DNA from: Aestuariivirga sp. | Lineage (GTDB): Bacteria; Pseudomonadota; Alphaproteobacteria; Rhizobiales; Aestuariivirgaceae | Length of the DNA: 64,000 bases | Assembly (NCBI RefSeq): GCF_020252405.1 | Contig: NZ_JADCDA010000047.1 | Span: forward strand, 1 to 64,000 | Direction: 5' to 3' | In this document: positions 41,577 through 51,574 of the stretch, in pieces | Layout: each line of letters opens with the position of its first letter | Position numbering within the stretch: the stretch's first letter is position 1 | Notes under the pieces: generated by a model | Told to the model about the DNA's origin: nothing | Databases searched by the model: none | The model's input: the letters and a program-made list of their open reading frames with translations, nothing else | Translations under genes and position numbers: made by a program

Positions 41577-43670
41577 TTATTCGACGCGCACGCGCGCCGT
41601 GGCAGTCTTGCCCCTGGCGTCGATCACCGACAGGCGGGCAAAACCATGGGGCGGCTGGTCCCAGAAGGCATCGCGGCGGAACTCGCCCTGCGCGATGGGA
41701 ATGCCGTCGGCAAGCCAGGTGAAGGGCGGCGTGCCGCCATAGACCTTGAGGCTCAAGGCCGGTGCGGTATCGCCCTCGAGGTCGATGCGCGCGCCGTCGG
41801 GCGGGAAGGCGATGGCGGGCGGCGCATCGCGGCTGGCGGCGGCGAGCTCCGGCAGGGCATTGGGGCGGAAGCGCTGGAGATTGGCGGGAAGCTCGTTGGT
41901 GCGGGCGATGACGGCGCCCGGAGGGGCGGGGCCGAGCGGCGCGCGGTTTGCGCCGATGCGCTGGAAGGCCTCGAACAGGATCGGGGCAGCGGCGATGCGG
42001 CCGACGACGCCGGGCGCCGCCGCGCCATCGGGGCGGCCGACCCAGACGGCGATGGTGTTGGCGCCGTCATAGCCCACGGCCCAGGCATCGCGGTAGCCAT
42101 AGGAGGTGCCGGTCTTGAAGGCGATCTGGCCGCCGAGGGCGTTCTGCGGGGTGGGAGCGCCCTTCAGCACGTCGCCGATCATCCAGGTGGCATTGGGCTC
42201 GAACAGCCGGCGCAGCGGCCTCGCGTTGCGCGTCTCCGACAGTTGCCAGCTGAGCTGCACGGGCTCGCCGCCGCGGGCCAGCGCCACGTAGAGCGCGGCC
42301 AGATCGGTGAGGCGCACGCCCGCGCCGCCCAGGCCCACGGCGAGGCCGGGGGCGGCGTTCTGCGGCAGCACAAGTTTGACGCCGGCATTGGCGAGACGCG
42401 CCGTGAGGCGGTCGGCGCCGATGGCGTTGAGGATCTGGAGGGCGGGCACGTTGAGCGACTGCTGCAGCGCTGTGCGCACGGTGACGGTGCCGTGGAACGT
42501 GTCGTCGAAATTCTCCGGCGCATAGGCGCCGTAGCGCACGGCGCGGTCGTCGATGAGGGTTTCGGGATGGACGAGGCCGTCCTCGAAGGCGAGGCCATAG
42601 ATGAAGGGCTTCAAGGTCGAGCCCGGCGAGCGCAGCGCATTGGCGAGGTCCATCTGGCCCGCGCGCAGCGTGTCGAAATAGCCCGTGCCGCCGACATGGG
42701 CGCGCACTTCGCCCGTCTTGTTGTCGACCACGAGGATGGCGGTGGCGACACCGGAGCCGATGAGGAGCGCGCGGTCCCGCGCCAGCGTTTCGAGCGAGGC
42801 CTGCAGGTCGCGCGCGATGGTGGTTTGCGCAACGGCGCCGGGTGGCGCTGCCTTGGCGATGCGTTCGGCCACGTGTGCTGCCAGCATGGGGAAGGCGAGG
42901 CGGCCCTTCGGGGCTTCCTCCGCCTCGGCTGCCTGCGCCTGATCGGCATTGACGATGCCCGCGGCATCGAGCAGCGCGATGACCCGGTTGCGCGCGGCGA
43001 CGGCCTGTTTCGGAAAGCGGTCGGGGCGGCGCGTCTCGGGCGCCTGCGGCAGCGCCACGAGCAGCGCGCTCTCGGCCGTCGAGAGCCGCCGCGGCTCCTT
43101 GCCGAAATAGGCCAGCGACGCGGCGCGCGTGCCCTCGATATTGCCGCCATAGGGAGCGAGGGCGAGGTAAAGGTCGAGGATCTGCCGCTTCGACAGGCGG
43201 CGCTCGATCTGCAGTGCACGGATCATTTCGGCGAGCTTGTCGGCGATGCTGCGCGCCGGGCGCGGCTCGAGCAGGCGCGCCACCTGCATGGTGAGGGTGG
43301 AGCCGCCGGAGACGACATGGCCATGCGTCGCGGCCTGCCATGCGGCGCGGAGCAGGGCGGCCGGATCGACGCCGCGATGCGTGTAGAAGCGCTTGTCCTC
43401 ATAGGCGATGAGCATCGCCAGGAAGCGCGGGTCAATATCATCCGATGCGGCGGGCAGGCGCCAGTAGCCGTCCCCGGTGATGAAGGGGCGGAGCAGCTTG
43501 CCGTGCCTGTCGGTGACGAGCGTGGAATAGGCGATGTCCTTGCCGAGCGGCTCGGGCCCAAGGCGGCGGAGGGTTTCGCTGATGGTGAACCCGAAAACAT
43601 TCACCGCAAGGATGGTGACGAGCAGCCCCGCATAGAGGCGCAGGGGCCATCTGCCGCGGTGCGTCTTCAT
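41577..43670 (-). CDS. pbpC: Penicillin-binding protein 1C
   Basis: PbpC is a bifunctional inner-membrane murein synthase. The 697-residue protein has one N-terminal membrane anchor (LRLYAGLLVTILAVNVFGFT), a glycosyltransferase domain with EDKRFYTHRGVDPAALLRAA and QILDLYLALAPYGGNIEG, and a transpeptidase domain with the active-site motif SPGSTLKPFIYG (S-x-x-K) and KTGTSYGYRDAWAVGY. The C-terminal BiPBP_C domain follows (from about 610). It starts 1 nt after the macroglobulin stop; the two genes are paired in many bacteria. Confidence 0.95.
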   Translation of the reverse strand: MKTHRGRWPLRLYAGLLVTILAVNVFGFTISETLRRLGPEPLGKDIAYSTLVTDRHGKLLRPFITGDGYWRLPAASDDIDPRFLAMLIAYEDKRFYTHRGVDPAALLRAAWQAATHGHVVSGGSTLTMQVARLLEPRPARSIADKLAEMIRALQIERRLSKRQILDLYLALAPYGGNIEGTRAASLAYFGKEPRRLSTAESALLVALPQAPETRRPDRFPKQAVAARNRVIALLDAAGIVNADQAQAAEAEEAPKGRLAFPMLAAHVAERIAKAAPPGAVAQTTIARDLQASLETLARDRALLIGSGVATAILVVDNKTGEVRAHVGGTGYFDTLRAGQMDLANALRSPGSTLKPFIYGLAFEDGLVHPETLIDDRAVRYGAYAPENFDDTFHGTVTVRTALQQSLNVPALQILNAIGADRLTARLANAGVKLVLPQNAAPGLAVGLGGAGVRLTDLAALYVALARGGEPVQLSWQLSETRNARPLRRLFEPNATWMIGDVLKGAPTPQNALGGQIAFKTGTSYGYRDAWAVGYDGANTIAVWVGRPDGAAAPGVVGRIAAAPILFEAFQRIGANRAPLGPAPPGAVIARTNELPANLQRFRPNALPELAAASRDAPPAIAFPPDGARIDLEGDTAPALSLKVYGGTPPFTWLADGIPIAQGEFRRDAFWDQPPHGFARLSVIDARGKTATARVRVE

Positions 43671-43671
43671 G

Positions 43672-46600
43672 TCAGGGTGCCGTCACCGTCACGCTGCCGG
43701 TGGCCGTGCGGGCGTTGAGTTCGGGGCGGTACATATCCTCGACCGTGGCGCCCGGATGCACATAGGCGCCGGGCGAGATGGCGCGCACCATGTAGGCGAG
43801 CTTGGCGGTGGAACTGGTGAAGCTCGCCACGAAGCGGTCATCGCGGAACTCGGTGTAGGAAGCGTTGGTCGTGTCCGAGAGCCAGGCGAAGCTCGCCGTC
43901 GAGCCGGAGGAGACCAGCGTGGGGTTCTCGATCTCGAAGCCGGCGGGCAGCTTGTCGACGAGCAGGTAGTTGCCGTTCTCCGCGTCGCCCTGCTGCTTCA
44001 TCACGCTGAGCACAGCAACAAGGCGGGTGTTCTGCTTCACCGTCGCGGGGTCCACCGGCTGGCCATCGGGCGTGAAGTAGTTGCGCTCGATCAACAGGCC
44101 GTTGCTGGCCGCAGGCTCCGGCACGAGGGGCGAGCCGGAGATGGCGACCACCGCCTTCACGGGGCCGGGGCCCATGTTCTTCACCGTCACGTCCTTCGCC
44201 AGCGCCGCGGGACTGTAGACGCGGTTGAAGCTGCCTTCGTGCTGCGCGCCATCGACGTCGAGGCGGATCGACTTCGCCTGTTCGGTCACGGAGCGGGCGG
44301 CGAGCACCATCCAGGCCATGTCCTGGGTGGAGGCATAGCTGGAGCGCGCACGCTCCACCTCGATCGCGCTCATGGCGGTCCTGATAACGTCCGGCTTGGC
44401 CCTGGAGTCGGTGCCGAGTGCGAGGATCGCCGAGGCATCGCGCAGCACCGAGCCATAGTCGGAGCGGTAGGCGCCACGGTCGGAGGAATCCACTTCGTCA
44501 CCCAGCGCCTCGGCGGCCGAGGCGAAGGCGGCATCCGAGCGTTGCTTGTCGCCGAGGATCGAGAGTGCGGCGGCCACCTGCGCCCGCGCGAGCGGCGAGC
44601 CGAACTGGCCGATCTTGGTGTCAGCGAGATATTTGAGATCGCCCACGGGCGCGCGGCCGGCCCGCGCCAGGACGTAAAGCGCATAGGCCATATCCTCGCC
44701 GCCGCCGTCGGCGATGTCGGGTGCATTGCCCACCGCGTTGCGGAGGTAGTCGAGGCCGGCCACCAGCACGTCCTCCGGCGCGGCATAGCCCTTCTCGCGG
44801 GCACGCAGCAGGAAGTCCATTACATAGGCGGTGAGCCAGAGGCTTGAGTCGTCGCCATAGGCCGACCACAGGCCGAAGGCGCCCGAGGCTGACTGGCGGT
44901 TGACGAGGCGCGCCACGGCCTTCTGCATGCGCTCCGGGATTTCGGCGTCGAGCTCTCTTGGGTCCACCCCCAAGTCGCTCAGATAGAGCAGCGGCAGGGC
45001 GCGGCTGACCGTCTGTTCGGAGCAGCCATAGGGATATTTGTCGAGGTCGCGGACGAGGCCCGCGGCATCAAGCTGCGGCAGCGGGCTGATGGAGAGGGCC
45101 ACAGCACCCGTGCCGGGCAACACGCCGCTGAGCAGGTCCTTGCCGATGGTGAGCGAGCCGCCTTCGGCCTTCAGCGGCATGGTGGTGCGGTGCGTGACCA
45201 TGGGGTTCGCCGGCTCGACACCGAGGGCGAAATCCTGGTCGAGCAATATGTCGCCCGGGCCCTTCAGCGTCGCCACGATGCTGGCGGTGCCGAAGCTTGC
45301 GCCCTTCACCGGAACGATGACCGTGGCGCGCGAGCCCGCGGCGCCAAGCGTCAGCTTCTGGATCGCGGTGTTGGGCTCCGGCGCCACCGGGCCGTCGATC
45401 GAGACGCCGAACGTATAGTCACCTGCGGGGCCTTCGGCATTGACGATGTCGAAACGCAGTTGTGACGAGTCTCCCACCGCCAGAAAGCGCGGCAGCGTGC
45501 CGGAGACGACGACGGGATCACGCGCGATCACGTCCTTCGATGCATGGCCCACCTTGGTCTTCGACCAGGCCACCGCCATGACGCGGATGGCGCCGTTGAA
45601 GGCCGGTATGTCGAAATCGACCGAGGCCGTGCCGTCGTCGCCCACCTTCACGATGCCGGAATAAAGCGCCAGCGGCTTCTGCGCCGGGGGTGGCGCGTTG
45701 AAGGCCGCCCCGCCGTCACCGCCGGAGCGCAGCCTGCCGCGCTCGCCCTGCATGCCGTCGATCAGGCTGCCATAGATGTCGCGCAGCTGGGCGGAGAGCT
45801 GCTTCTGGTCAAGGTAGAACTTCTCCGGCGCCGGCGGGTCATAACGCGTGAGGTTGAGGATGCCGACGTCCACCGCCGCCACCGTGATATAGGCCTCTTC
45901 GCCCGCGGCGAGATTGCCGATCCTGACGGGCACGGTGAGCCTGGTGCGCGGCTTCATCAGCTCCGGCGTGTCGAGCGCCACATCGAGGGTGCGCGCCGCG
46001 CGGTCGATGCCGAACCAGGCAAGGCCCATGGCGCGGGACGGCATGCGCCTGGCCTTCATGTCCATCGGCTTGTAGAGGCTGGCCAGCACATAGGCGCCCG
46101 TGCCCCAGCCTTCGCCCACGGTGAAGGGCAGGCTGATGCCGCCTTCCGGAACGTCCACTTCCTGCGTGGCGAACAGCTTCTCGCCGACGATCTGCACCGT
46201 GGCCTTGCCGGCATAGCGGGCCTCGATCTTCACGTTGATGGTGCCGCCCGTCTTCACGTCCGTCGTGTCGAGGGCGACCTTGAGGGTGTCCGGCGTGTCG
46301 GCCTTGGCGGCGCCGCCCCAGTAATAGCCCGAGGCGAAGTCGATCGAGGCGGGTGTAATGCCCGGCGCTTCGATCTCAAGGCGGTATTGGCCCCAGGAGA
46401 GGGTCTGGGCGAAGTCCGTGGGCTTGCCGGCGATGAGGTCCATCGTGCCGTTGGCGATCTTCGAAGTGCGGGTGATGGATTCCCACTGCCACGGGCCATT
46501 GCTGTTGAACCATTGCCAGTCACGCACCAGGCGTTTCAGCGTCCAGGTGGCGCCCTTCACCGGCTGGAGCTTGCCAGTGGGGTCCAGCGCGATGAGCGAG

Positions 46601-48891
46601 AAGGATGCGGCCTGGCCCTCGGGTGCCGCACCATCCTCGAAATTCGGCTTGATGCCGAACAGTGGCTGGGAGGCCTCGATGGGCAGGCTTGCCGTGCGCT
46701 CCACGGCGCGGCCGCCGGGCTCGCGCATGCGCACCGAGACGTCGGCCTTCAGCGGCTGGGCGGTGACGGGCAGGTCGGGCAGCGTGATGTCGATGCCGGC
46801 ATGGCCGTTGATGTCGGTCTGGGGCAGGTCAGCGGCGGTGACCTGGATCGGGTCCGGCCGCTCGTCCATCAGGCCGAAGCGGTACTCCTTCCAGTCGGGG
46901 AAGGGTGTTGCATCCGCGCTGATGCTGACGCTGGCCTCCAGGTCGAGTCCGGCTCCGGGCGCGCCGAAGAGATAGCGGCCGTCGACCGTCATCCGCAGCG
47001 TGTCCCTGACCCTGGGCGTCTTCGACACGAGGTCGAATGCGATGCGGTCCGGGATATAGTCCTCGACGAGGAAGGAGGTCTCGCCCACCGCGTCTCCCGC
47101 GGGATCGGTAAAGGCCTTGATGCGCCAGGTGCCGCCTTGCGCGCCCTGCGCGATCTCGAAGTCTCTGCTGAAACCGCCCGCGCCCTTGTCGTCGAGCCTG
47201 TCGGTGAGGAAGGCGACGCCGTCCGGGCGCTCGACCACGAAGGTCAAGGGCAGGCTGGCGATGGCTTGGGCCTTGTCATCCCTCAGCAGCACGGTCGCGT
47301 GCACCGTCTCGCCGCGGCGGTAGACGCCGCGCTCGGCATAGACGAAGGCATCGACCGCGGCTGACGGCGCGCGGCCGGTGACGCCGCGGTCCGTCAGGTC
47401 GAAGGCCGGCTGCTGCAGATCGAGGAAGGTATAGTCATTGTCCGCCGACTGGGCGACGACGAGGGCCGGGGCCTGACCGCCTTCGCCCTTCATCAGACCC
47501 GGATCGAACAGCACATTGCCTGACGCATCGGAGGAGGCCTCGCCAAGCACCTCGTTGTTGCGGGCGATGAGGCGGACCTTCGCGTTGGCGATGGGGTTGG
47601 CGGTGGCGATGGAGCGGAGGCTCACATGCAGCCCGTCCTTGCCCGTCAGGGTGGCAAGGCCAAGATCGGAGACGACGAACCACTGGGTGGCGACGTTGTC
47701 GTAGTCATCGGGGTTCAGGGCGGCGGGCGAGGCCGTCATCACATAAAGACCGGGCACGAGCTTGCCCATGGCCTCGTCCACCGGAATGGCCGTGGTGATG
47801 TCCTGGTTCTGGGGGCTGGGCGTTTCGAGGCTGCCTTCCCACACCAGCGTGCCCTTGTCGCTGCCGATGGAAGAGGCGGAATAGCCGGTGATCTGGCCGC
47901 GGAAGTCATAGCCCAACACGCTGCCGATCATGTTGCGGTCACCGATGCGATAGAGCTGGAGCTTCGCTTGCCCGCTGTTGACCGAGATCAGCGGAATGCC
48001 GTTCTGGCCGGTGCGCGGCAGCACATAGGCATTGCCGGTGAAGCGCACCGAGGGCTGGCGGTCACGGACGTAGAAATCGAAGGTTACGTCCCTGGCCAGC
48101 GTGTCGTCGACGGCGGCGGGCAGGCCCTGGCGCACGGTGATGGAATAGCGCTCACCGTGTTTCAGGCCTTCGACGCACAGCCTTGTTCCTTCCGCGGTGA
48201 CGGCGGCGACGGGGCCTGGCTCCTGCGTGAAGTAGGAGGTGAAGTCAGTCACCGTGCGCGACACGGGTTCCGACATTTCGAAGCAGGCGCGCGGCGGCAC
48301 GGTGTCGAGATCGACCTTGTAGTCGGCGACGCGGAAGCCGCGGTCGATGCGCATCTGCTCGAAGGCGGCGCGGATCTCCGGGTCTTCCCGCAGCTTGAGG
48401 CTTTCCTTATAGGCGGTGAGTGCGGGGCGCCACATTTCGCGCCTGGCGAAGCCCTGGGCGGCGAGGTTGAGGGCCTGCGCATCCTGCTGCGGGGAAGAGA
48501 GCAGCGTATAGGCCTTGAGCGCCGCGCCGATGAGCCTGGAGGGCAGTGTGTAGCCGTCGGACTCATTCACCGGCGTGGCGACCGAGAGTTCCTGCGCGAG
48601 GTCGAGCCACAGCGCGCCATCGACCGGCTGTTTCGAGAGCAGCTGTTCGAGGGCGGCGGCAGCGAGGCGGGCGTTGTTGACGGCGCGCGCGGCAGCGAGG
48701 TCCGCCTCGATTTCGGGCTTGGTTCGCGTCCGGTCCTTGGCGATTTTGGCCAGGTCCAGGTCGTAGTCGCTGAGGTACCAGCTGAACTGATCGACCGGGA
48801 AGGGCTTGGCGGCCTCGGATGGTGAGGCGGCGAGGACGAGCGCGAGCAGGCTGGCGGCGAGGAGGGCGAGGTTGCTCCACCAAATCCACAC
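43672..48891 (-). CDS. Bacterial alpha-2-macroglobulin (protease trap)
   Basis: This 1739-residue periplasmic protein traps foreign proteases. It has a signal peptide (VWIWWSNLALLAASLLALVL, cut after SEAA), several macroglobulin-like beta domains and, near 45013-45027, the thioester motif GCSEQ in KYPYGCSEQTVSRALPL; the thioester can bind an attacking protease covalently. The C-terminal receptor-like part is present. GTG 48891 is chosen: a longer open frame to 49029 reads through a dispersed repeat. Unlike E. coli YfhM no lipobox cysteine is seen, so it is probably soluble. It is coupled to pbpC, as usual for this defence of the murein layer. Confidence 0.93.
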   Translation of the reverse strand: MWIWWSNLALLAASLLALVLAASPSEAAKPFPVDQFSWYLSDYDLDLAKIAKDRTRTKPEIEADLAAARAVNNARLAAAALEQLLSKQPVDGALWLDLAQELSVATPVNESDGYTLPSRLIGAALKAYTLLSSPQQDAQALNLAAQGFARREMWRPALTAYKESLKLREDPEIRAAFEQMRIDRGFRVADYKVDLDTVPPRACFEMSEPVSRTVTDFTSYFTQEPGPVAAVTAEGTRLCVEGLKHGERYSITVRQGLPAAVDDTLARDVTFDFYVRDRQPSVRFTGNAYVLPRTGQNGIPLISVNSGQAKLQLYRIGDRNMIGSVLGYDFRGQITGYSASSIGSDKGTLVWEGSLETPSPQNQDITTAIPVDEAMGKLVPGLYVMTASPAALNPDDYDNVATQWFVVSDLGLATLTGKDGLHVSLRSIATANPIANAKVRLIARNNEVLGEASSDASGNVLFDPGLMKGEGGQAPALVVAQSADNDYTFLDLQQPAFDLTDRGVTGRAPSAAVDAFVYAERGVYRRGETVHATVLLRDDKAQAIASLPLTFVVERPDGVAFLTDRLDDKGAGGFSRDFEIAQGAQGGTWRIKAFTDPAGDAVGETSFLVEDYIPDRIAFDLVSKTPRVRDTLRMTVDGRYLFGAPGAGLDLEASVSISADATPFPDWKEYRFGLMDERPDPIQVTAADLPQTDINGHAGIDITLPDLPVTAQPLKADVSVRMREPGGRAVERTASLPIEASQPLFGIKPNFEDGAAPEGQAASFSLIALDPTGKLQPVKGATWTLKRLVRDWQWFNSNGPWQWESITRTSKIANGTMDLIAGKPTDFAQTLSWGQYRLEIEAPGITPASIDFASGYYWGGAAKADTPDTLKVALDTTDVKTGGTINVKIEARYAGKATVQIVGEKLFATQEVDVPEGGISLPFTVGEGWGTGAYVLASLYKPMDMKARRMPSRAMGLAWFGIDRAARTLDVALDTPELMKPRTRLTVPVRIGNLAAGEEAYITVAAVDVGILNLTRYDPPAPEKFYLDQKQLSAQLRDIYGSLIDGMQGERGRLRSGGDGGAAFNAPPPAQKPLALYSGIVKVGDDGTASVDFDIPAFNGAIRVMAVAWSKTKVGHASKDVIARDPVVVSGTLPRFLAVGDSSQLRFDIVNAEGPAGDYTFGVSIDGPVAPEPNTAIQKLTLGAAGSRATVIVPVKGASFGTASIVATLKGPGDILLDQDFALGVEPANPMVTHRTTMPLKAEGGSLTIGKDLLSGVLPGTGAVALSISPLPQLDAAGLVRDLDKYPYGCSEQTVSRALPLLYLSDLGVDPRELDAEIPERMQKAVARLVNRQSASGAFGLWSAYGDDSSLWLTAYVMDFLLRAREKGYAAPEDVLVAGLDYLRNAVGNAPDIADGGGEDMAYALYVLARAGRAPVGDLKYLADTKIGQFGSPLARAQVAAALSILGDKQRSDAAFASAAEALGDEVDSSDRGAYRSDYGSVLRDASAILALGTDSRAKPDVIRTAMSAIEVERARSSYASTQDMAWMVLAARSVTEQAKSIRLDVDGAQHEGSFNRVYSPAALAKDVTVKNMGPGPVKAVVAISGSPLVPEPAASNGLLIERNYFTPDGQPVDPATVKQNTRLVAVLSVMKQQGDAENGNYLLVDKLPAGFEIENPTLVSSGSTASFAWLSDTTNASYTEFRDDRFVASFTSSTAKLAYMVRAISPGAYVHPGATVEDMYRPELNARTATGSVTVTAP

Positions 48892-48969
48892 ACCTTGCCC
48901 GGGCCTGACCCGGGCATCCTTCGCGGAGGCCACCGAAAAGGATCTCCAGGTCAAGCCCGTCGACGGGGA
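48892..48969. repeat. Dispersed repeat ahead of the macroglobulin gene
   Basis: The stretch holds CACCTTGCCCGGG, then CGAAAAGGATC and GGTCAAGCCCG. The same order and spacing recur at 58854-58929. Its left edge coincides with the GTG start of the macroglobulin gene. The common bacterial type of element, with a degenerate dyad (CCCGGG.../...CCCG), may be a transcription end for the upstream fixS gene. Confidence 0.65.
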
Positions 48970-49133
48970 AAATCCGGGAACCGGATGAGCGGTGAGATCG
49001 CCATGCGCCGTCATCGGGGTCCTCCGCAAGCATCGTGTGAAGCGTGGAGGAAGTGTCCGTCCGCCGCCGCCCTGTTGTCAATCAGGCGGGTGACAGTTTC
49101 ATGAGATTTGAGGCGGAATTACAGTGGCCGGCC

Positions 49134-49286
49134 TCACGGTTTCGGCTGATCGTCGTCCTGCAGGATGCGCCAGGCGGCGCCTTCGAGATCGTCGTACTGG
49201 CCGGATTTCAAGGACCAGATGAAAGCGGCAAGGCCGACACCGCCCATGAAGAGCGCGATGGGGATGAGATAGATCAGAACATTCAT
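49134..49286 (-). CDS. fixS: cbb3 oxidase maturation protein FixS/CcoS
   Basis: This 50-residue membrane protein (MNVLIYLIPIALFMGGVGLA) has one transmembrane helix followed by the family mark AFIWSLKSGQYDDLEGAAWR and the tail ILQDDDQPKP. CcoS/FixS is needed to load cofactors into cbb3 oxidase. It overlaps the end of fixI by 4 nt (ATGA). It is the last gene of fixGHIS. Confidence 0.95.
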   Translation of the reverse strand: MNVLIYLIPIALFMGGVGLAAFIWSLKSGQYDDLEGAAWRILQDDDQPKP

Positions 49287-51574
49287 GCGGCATCCCTCAG
49301 GGGCTTGCGGCCCGGCGCGGTGTCTGCGCCGGGTCTGGTAGAGCCCGGTTCGGCTGTCCTGCCCAGACCCACGCGGAGCGCGTTGGCGATGACGATGATG
49401 GACGAGGTGGACATTGCAACCGCCGCGACCAGCGGCGAGACGAGGCCCGCCATGGCCAGCGGCACGGCCAAAACATTGTAGCCCACCGCGAGGATGAAGT
49501 TCTCCTTGGCGATGCGCTGGGTGCGGCGGCCGACCTTGACGGCATTGGCGACGGCGGCGGCCGACTCGCCCATCCACACGGTTTCAGCCGCGGTGCGGCC
49601 GATGTCGGAGGCGGTCGACGGCGCCATGGAGGTGTAGCCGGCAGCCAGCGCCGGCGCGTCATTGATGCCGTCGCCCACCATCAGCACTTTCTTGCCGGCC
49701 TTGCCGAGGGCATCGACATAGGCGAGCTTGGCCTGGGGGCTGGCGCGGGAGACGGCGGTTGCAATGCCCACGGCCTCAGCCACGCGCCGCACCGCGGCCT
49801 CCCGGTCGCCCGAGAGGAGGTGTACGGCGAGGCCCATGTCTTGCAGCGCCGCGACCGTTTTTGCGGCATCGGGGCGCAGGCGGTCCTCGAACTGGAACAG
49901 CACGGGCGCATTGCCGCCGCGGCGGAAGGCAAATTCAAGCAGGCCCACGTCCTCGCCCGTCTCCTCCATGCCGCACCAGGCGCGGCTGCCGAGCTTGAGG
50001 GATTGTCCCATGTCGTGGCCGGAAAGGCCAAGGCCGGGGTGCTCGGCGATGCCGGAGACGGTGACGGGATGGAGCCCGCGATTGGCCGCCTCGCGGACGA
50101 GGGCGCGCGAGAGGGGGTGCTTCGAGTTCTGGGCGAGACCGGCGGCCAGGGCGAGCGTATCGGTCGAGACCATGAGCGGCGAGACCAGAGCGGGCTCTCC
50201 CCTGGTGAGCGTGCCGGTCTTGTCGAAGATGACGGTGTCGACGCCGGCGAGCTTTTCCAGCGCCGCGCCATCCTTGATCATCACGCCGGAGCGGAACAGC
50301 CGGCCGCTGGCCACCACCTGCACGGCGGGAACCGCGAGGCCCAGCGCGCAGGGGCAGGTGATGATGAGCACCGCGATGGCCGCCATGATCGAGTCATGCC
50401 AGCCATGGCCCAGCAGCAGCCAGCCGATGAGCGTGGCGGCGGCCAGCGTGTGCACGGCGGGGGAATAAAAGCGCGCCAGCCTGTCGGCGATGCGGATGTA
50501 GCGCGACTGGCCCTGCTCGGCGGAGGACATGAGGCGCACGAGTTCGCTGAGGAATGTGTCGTTGCCGGCTGCCGTGATCTCCACGGTGATGGGCGCGGTG
50601 ACGTTCATTTCGCCCGCGTGGACCTTCGCGCCGGGCTTCACCGTCTCGGGGGCGGACTCGCCCGTCAGCAGGGAACGGTCCAAGTCGGAGTCGCCTTCGC
50701 GGATGAGGCCGTCGGCGGGAAGCCTGTCACCCGCCGCCACCGCCACCAGCATGCCGGCCTTAAGCTCGCGGGCGGGCACATAGCGGCGGGCGCCGTCCGG
50801 CTCGATGACGGAGGCGCCCTCGGCGGAGAGCGAGATGAGCTGGGCAATGGCCGAGCGGGCGCGGGCGCGCATCAGGTGGTCGAGGTAGCGTCCGGCGAGC
50901 AGGAAGAAGAGCAGCGTGACGGCGGCGTCGAAATAGGCATGCTCGGCGCCGTTGACGGTCTCGAACAGGCTCATGAAGGAGGCGAGAAGCACGCCAAGCG
51001 ATATCGGCACGTCCATGTTGACGCGGCCGAGGCTCAGCGCGTTGACCGCCGAATAGAAGAAGGGCCGGCCGGCATAGGCGACGGCGGGGAGCGCGATCAT
51101 CGCCGAGAGCCAGTGGAAGAGATCGCGCGTCGCACCTTCCGCCCCCGACCAGACCGAGACCGAGAGCAGCATGACATTGCCCGCGGCAAAGCCCGCGACG
51201 GCAAGGGCGCGCAGCAGCCGCGCATTCTCCTTGTCGTCCTTCGTCAGGCCCGTCTCGCGCGGGTCGAAGGGGCGGGCCATGTAGCCCAGCATGCCCAGCC
51301 TGTCGATCAAAGCCTGCGGCCCGATCGCGCCTTCCTCATAGACCACGGCGACCCGGCGGCCGGTGAGGTTGACGCGCGCCGACCTGACGCCGGCAAGCGC
51401 GCCGAGGCCGGTTTCGATATGCGGCATCGAGTCCGGCCGGTTGGCCTGCGGCACAAGGAACTCGATGCGCTTCAAGCCGGGGCCGGCGGAGGAAATCCAG
51501 CGCGCCGCATCCTCGCCCTCCAGCTTGAAGGGCTGAAAATATTCGCCGTCGAGGGTGCAGCAGGGAAGCGTCAT
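49283..51574 (-). CDS. fixI: Copper-transporting P-type ATPase FixI/CcoI
   Basis: FixI exports copper for assembly of the cbb3 oxidase. The 763-residue P1B-ATPase has the membrane CPC motif in ITCPCALGLAVPAVQV, the phosphorylation motif FDKTGTLTRGEP and the hinge VGDGINDAPAL. Start ATG 51574 overlaps the fixH stop by 4 nt (ATGA). The N-terminal heavy-metal domain is present (VRSARVNLTGRRVAVVYEEG), but the usual C-x-x-C is replaced: the matching residues are Arg46-Pro-Asp-Ser49 in VPQANRPDSMPHIETGL. The upstream Cys5-Cys6 pair is kept. Confidence 0.95.
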   Translation of the reverse strand: MTLPCCTLDGEYFQPFKLEGEDAARWISSAGPGLKRIEFLVPQANRPDSMPHIETGLGALAGVRSARVNLTGRRVAVVYEEGAIGPQALIDRLGMLGYMARPFDPRETGLTKDDKENARLLRALAVAGFAAGNVMLLSVSVWSGAEGATRDLFHWLSAMIALPAVAYAGRPFFYSAVNALSLGRVNMDVPISLGVLLASFMSLFETVNGAEHAYFDAAVTLLFFLLAGRYLDHLMRARARSAIAQLISLSAEGASVIEPDGARRYVPARELKAGMLVAVAAGDRLPADGLIREGDSDLDRSLLTGESAPETVKPGAKVHAGEMNVTAPITVEITAAGNDTFLSELVRLMSSAEQGQSRYIRIADRLARFYSPAVHTLAAATLIGWLLLGHGWHDSIMAAIAVLIITCPCALGLAVPAVQVVASGRLFRSGVMIKDGAALEKLAGVDTVIFDKTGTLTRGEPALVSPLMVSTDTLALAAGLAQNSKHPLSRALVREAANRGLHPVTVSGIAEHPGLGLSGHDMGQSLKLGSRAWCGMEETGEDVGLLEFAFRRGGNAPVLFQFEDRLRPDAAKTVAALQDMGLAVHLLSGDREAAVRRVAEAVGIATAVSRASPQAKLAYVDALGKAGKKVLMVGDGINDAPALAAGYTSMAPSTASDIGRTAAETVWMGESAAAVANAVKVGRRTQRIAKENFILAVGYNVLAVPLAMAGLVSPLVAAVAMSTSSIIVIANALRVGLGRTAEPGSTRPGADTAPGRKPLRDAA

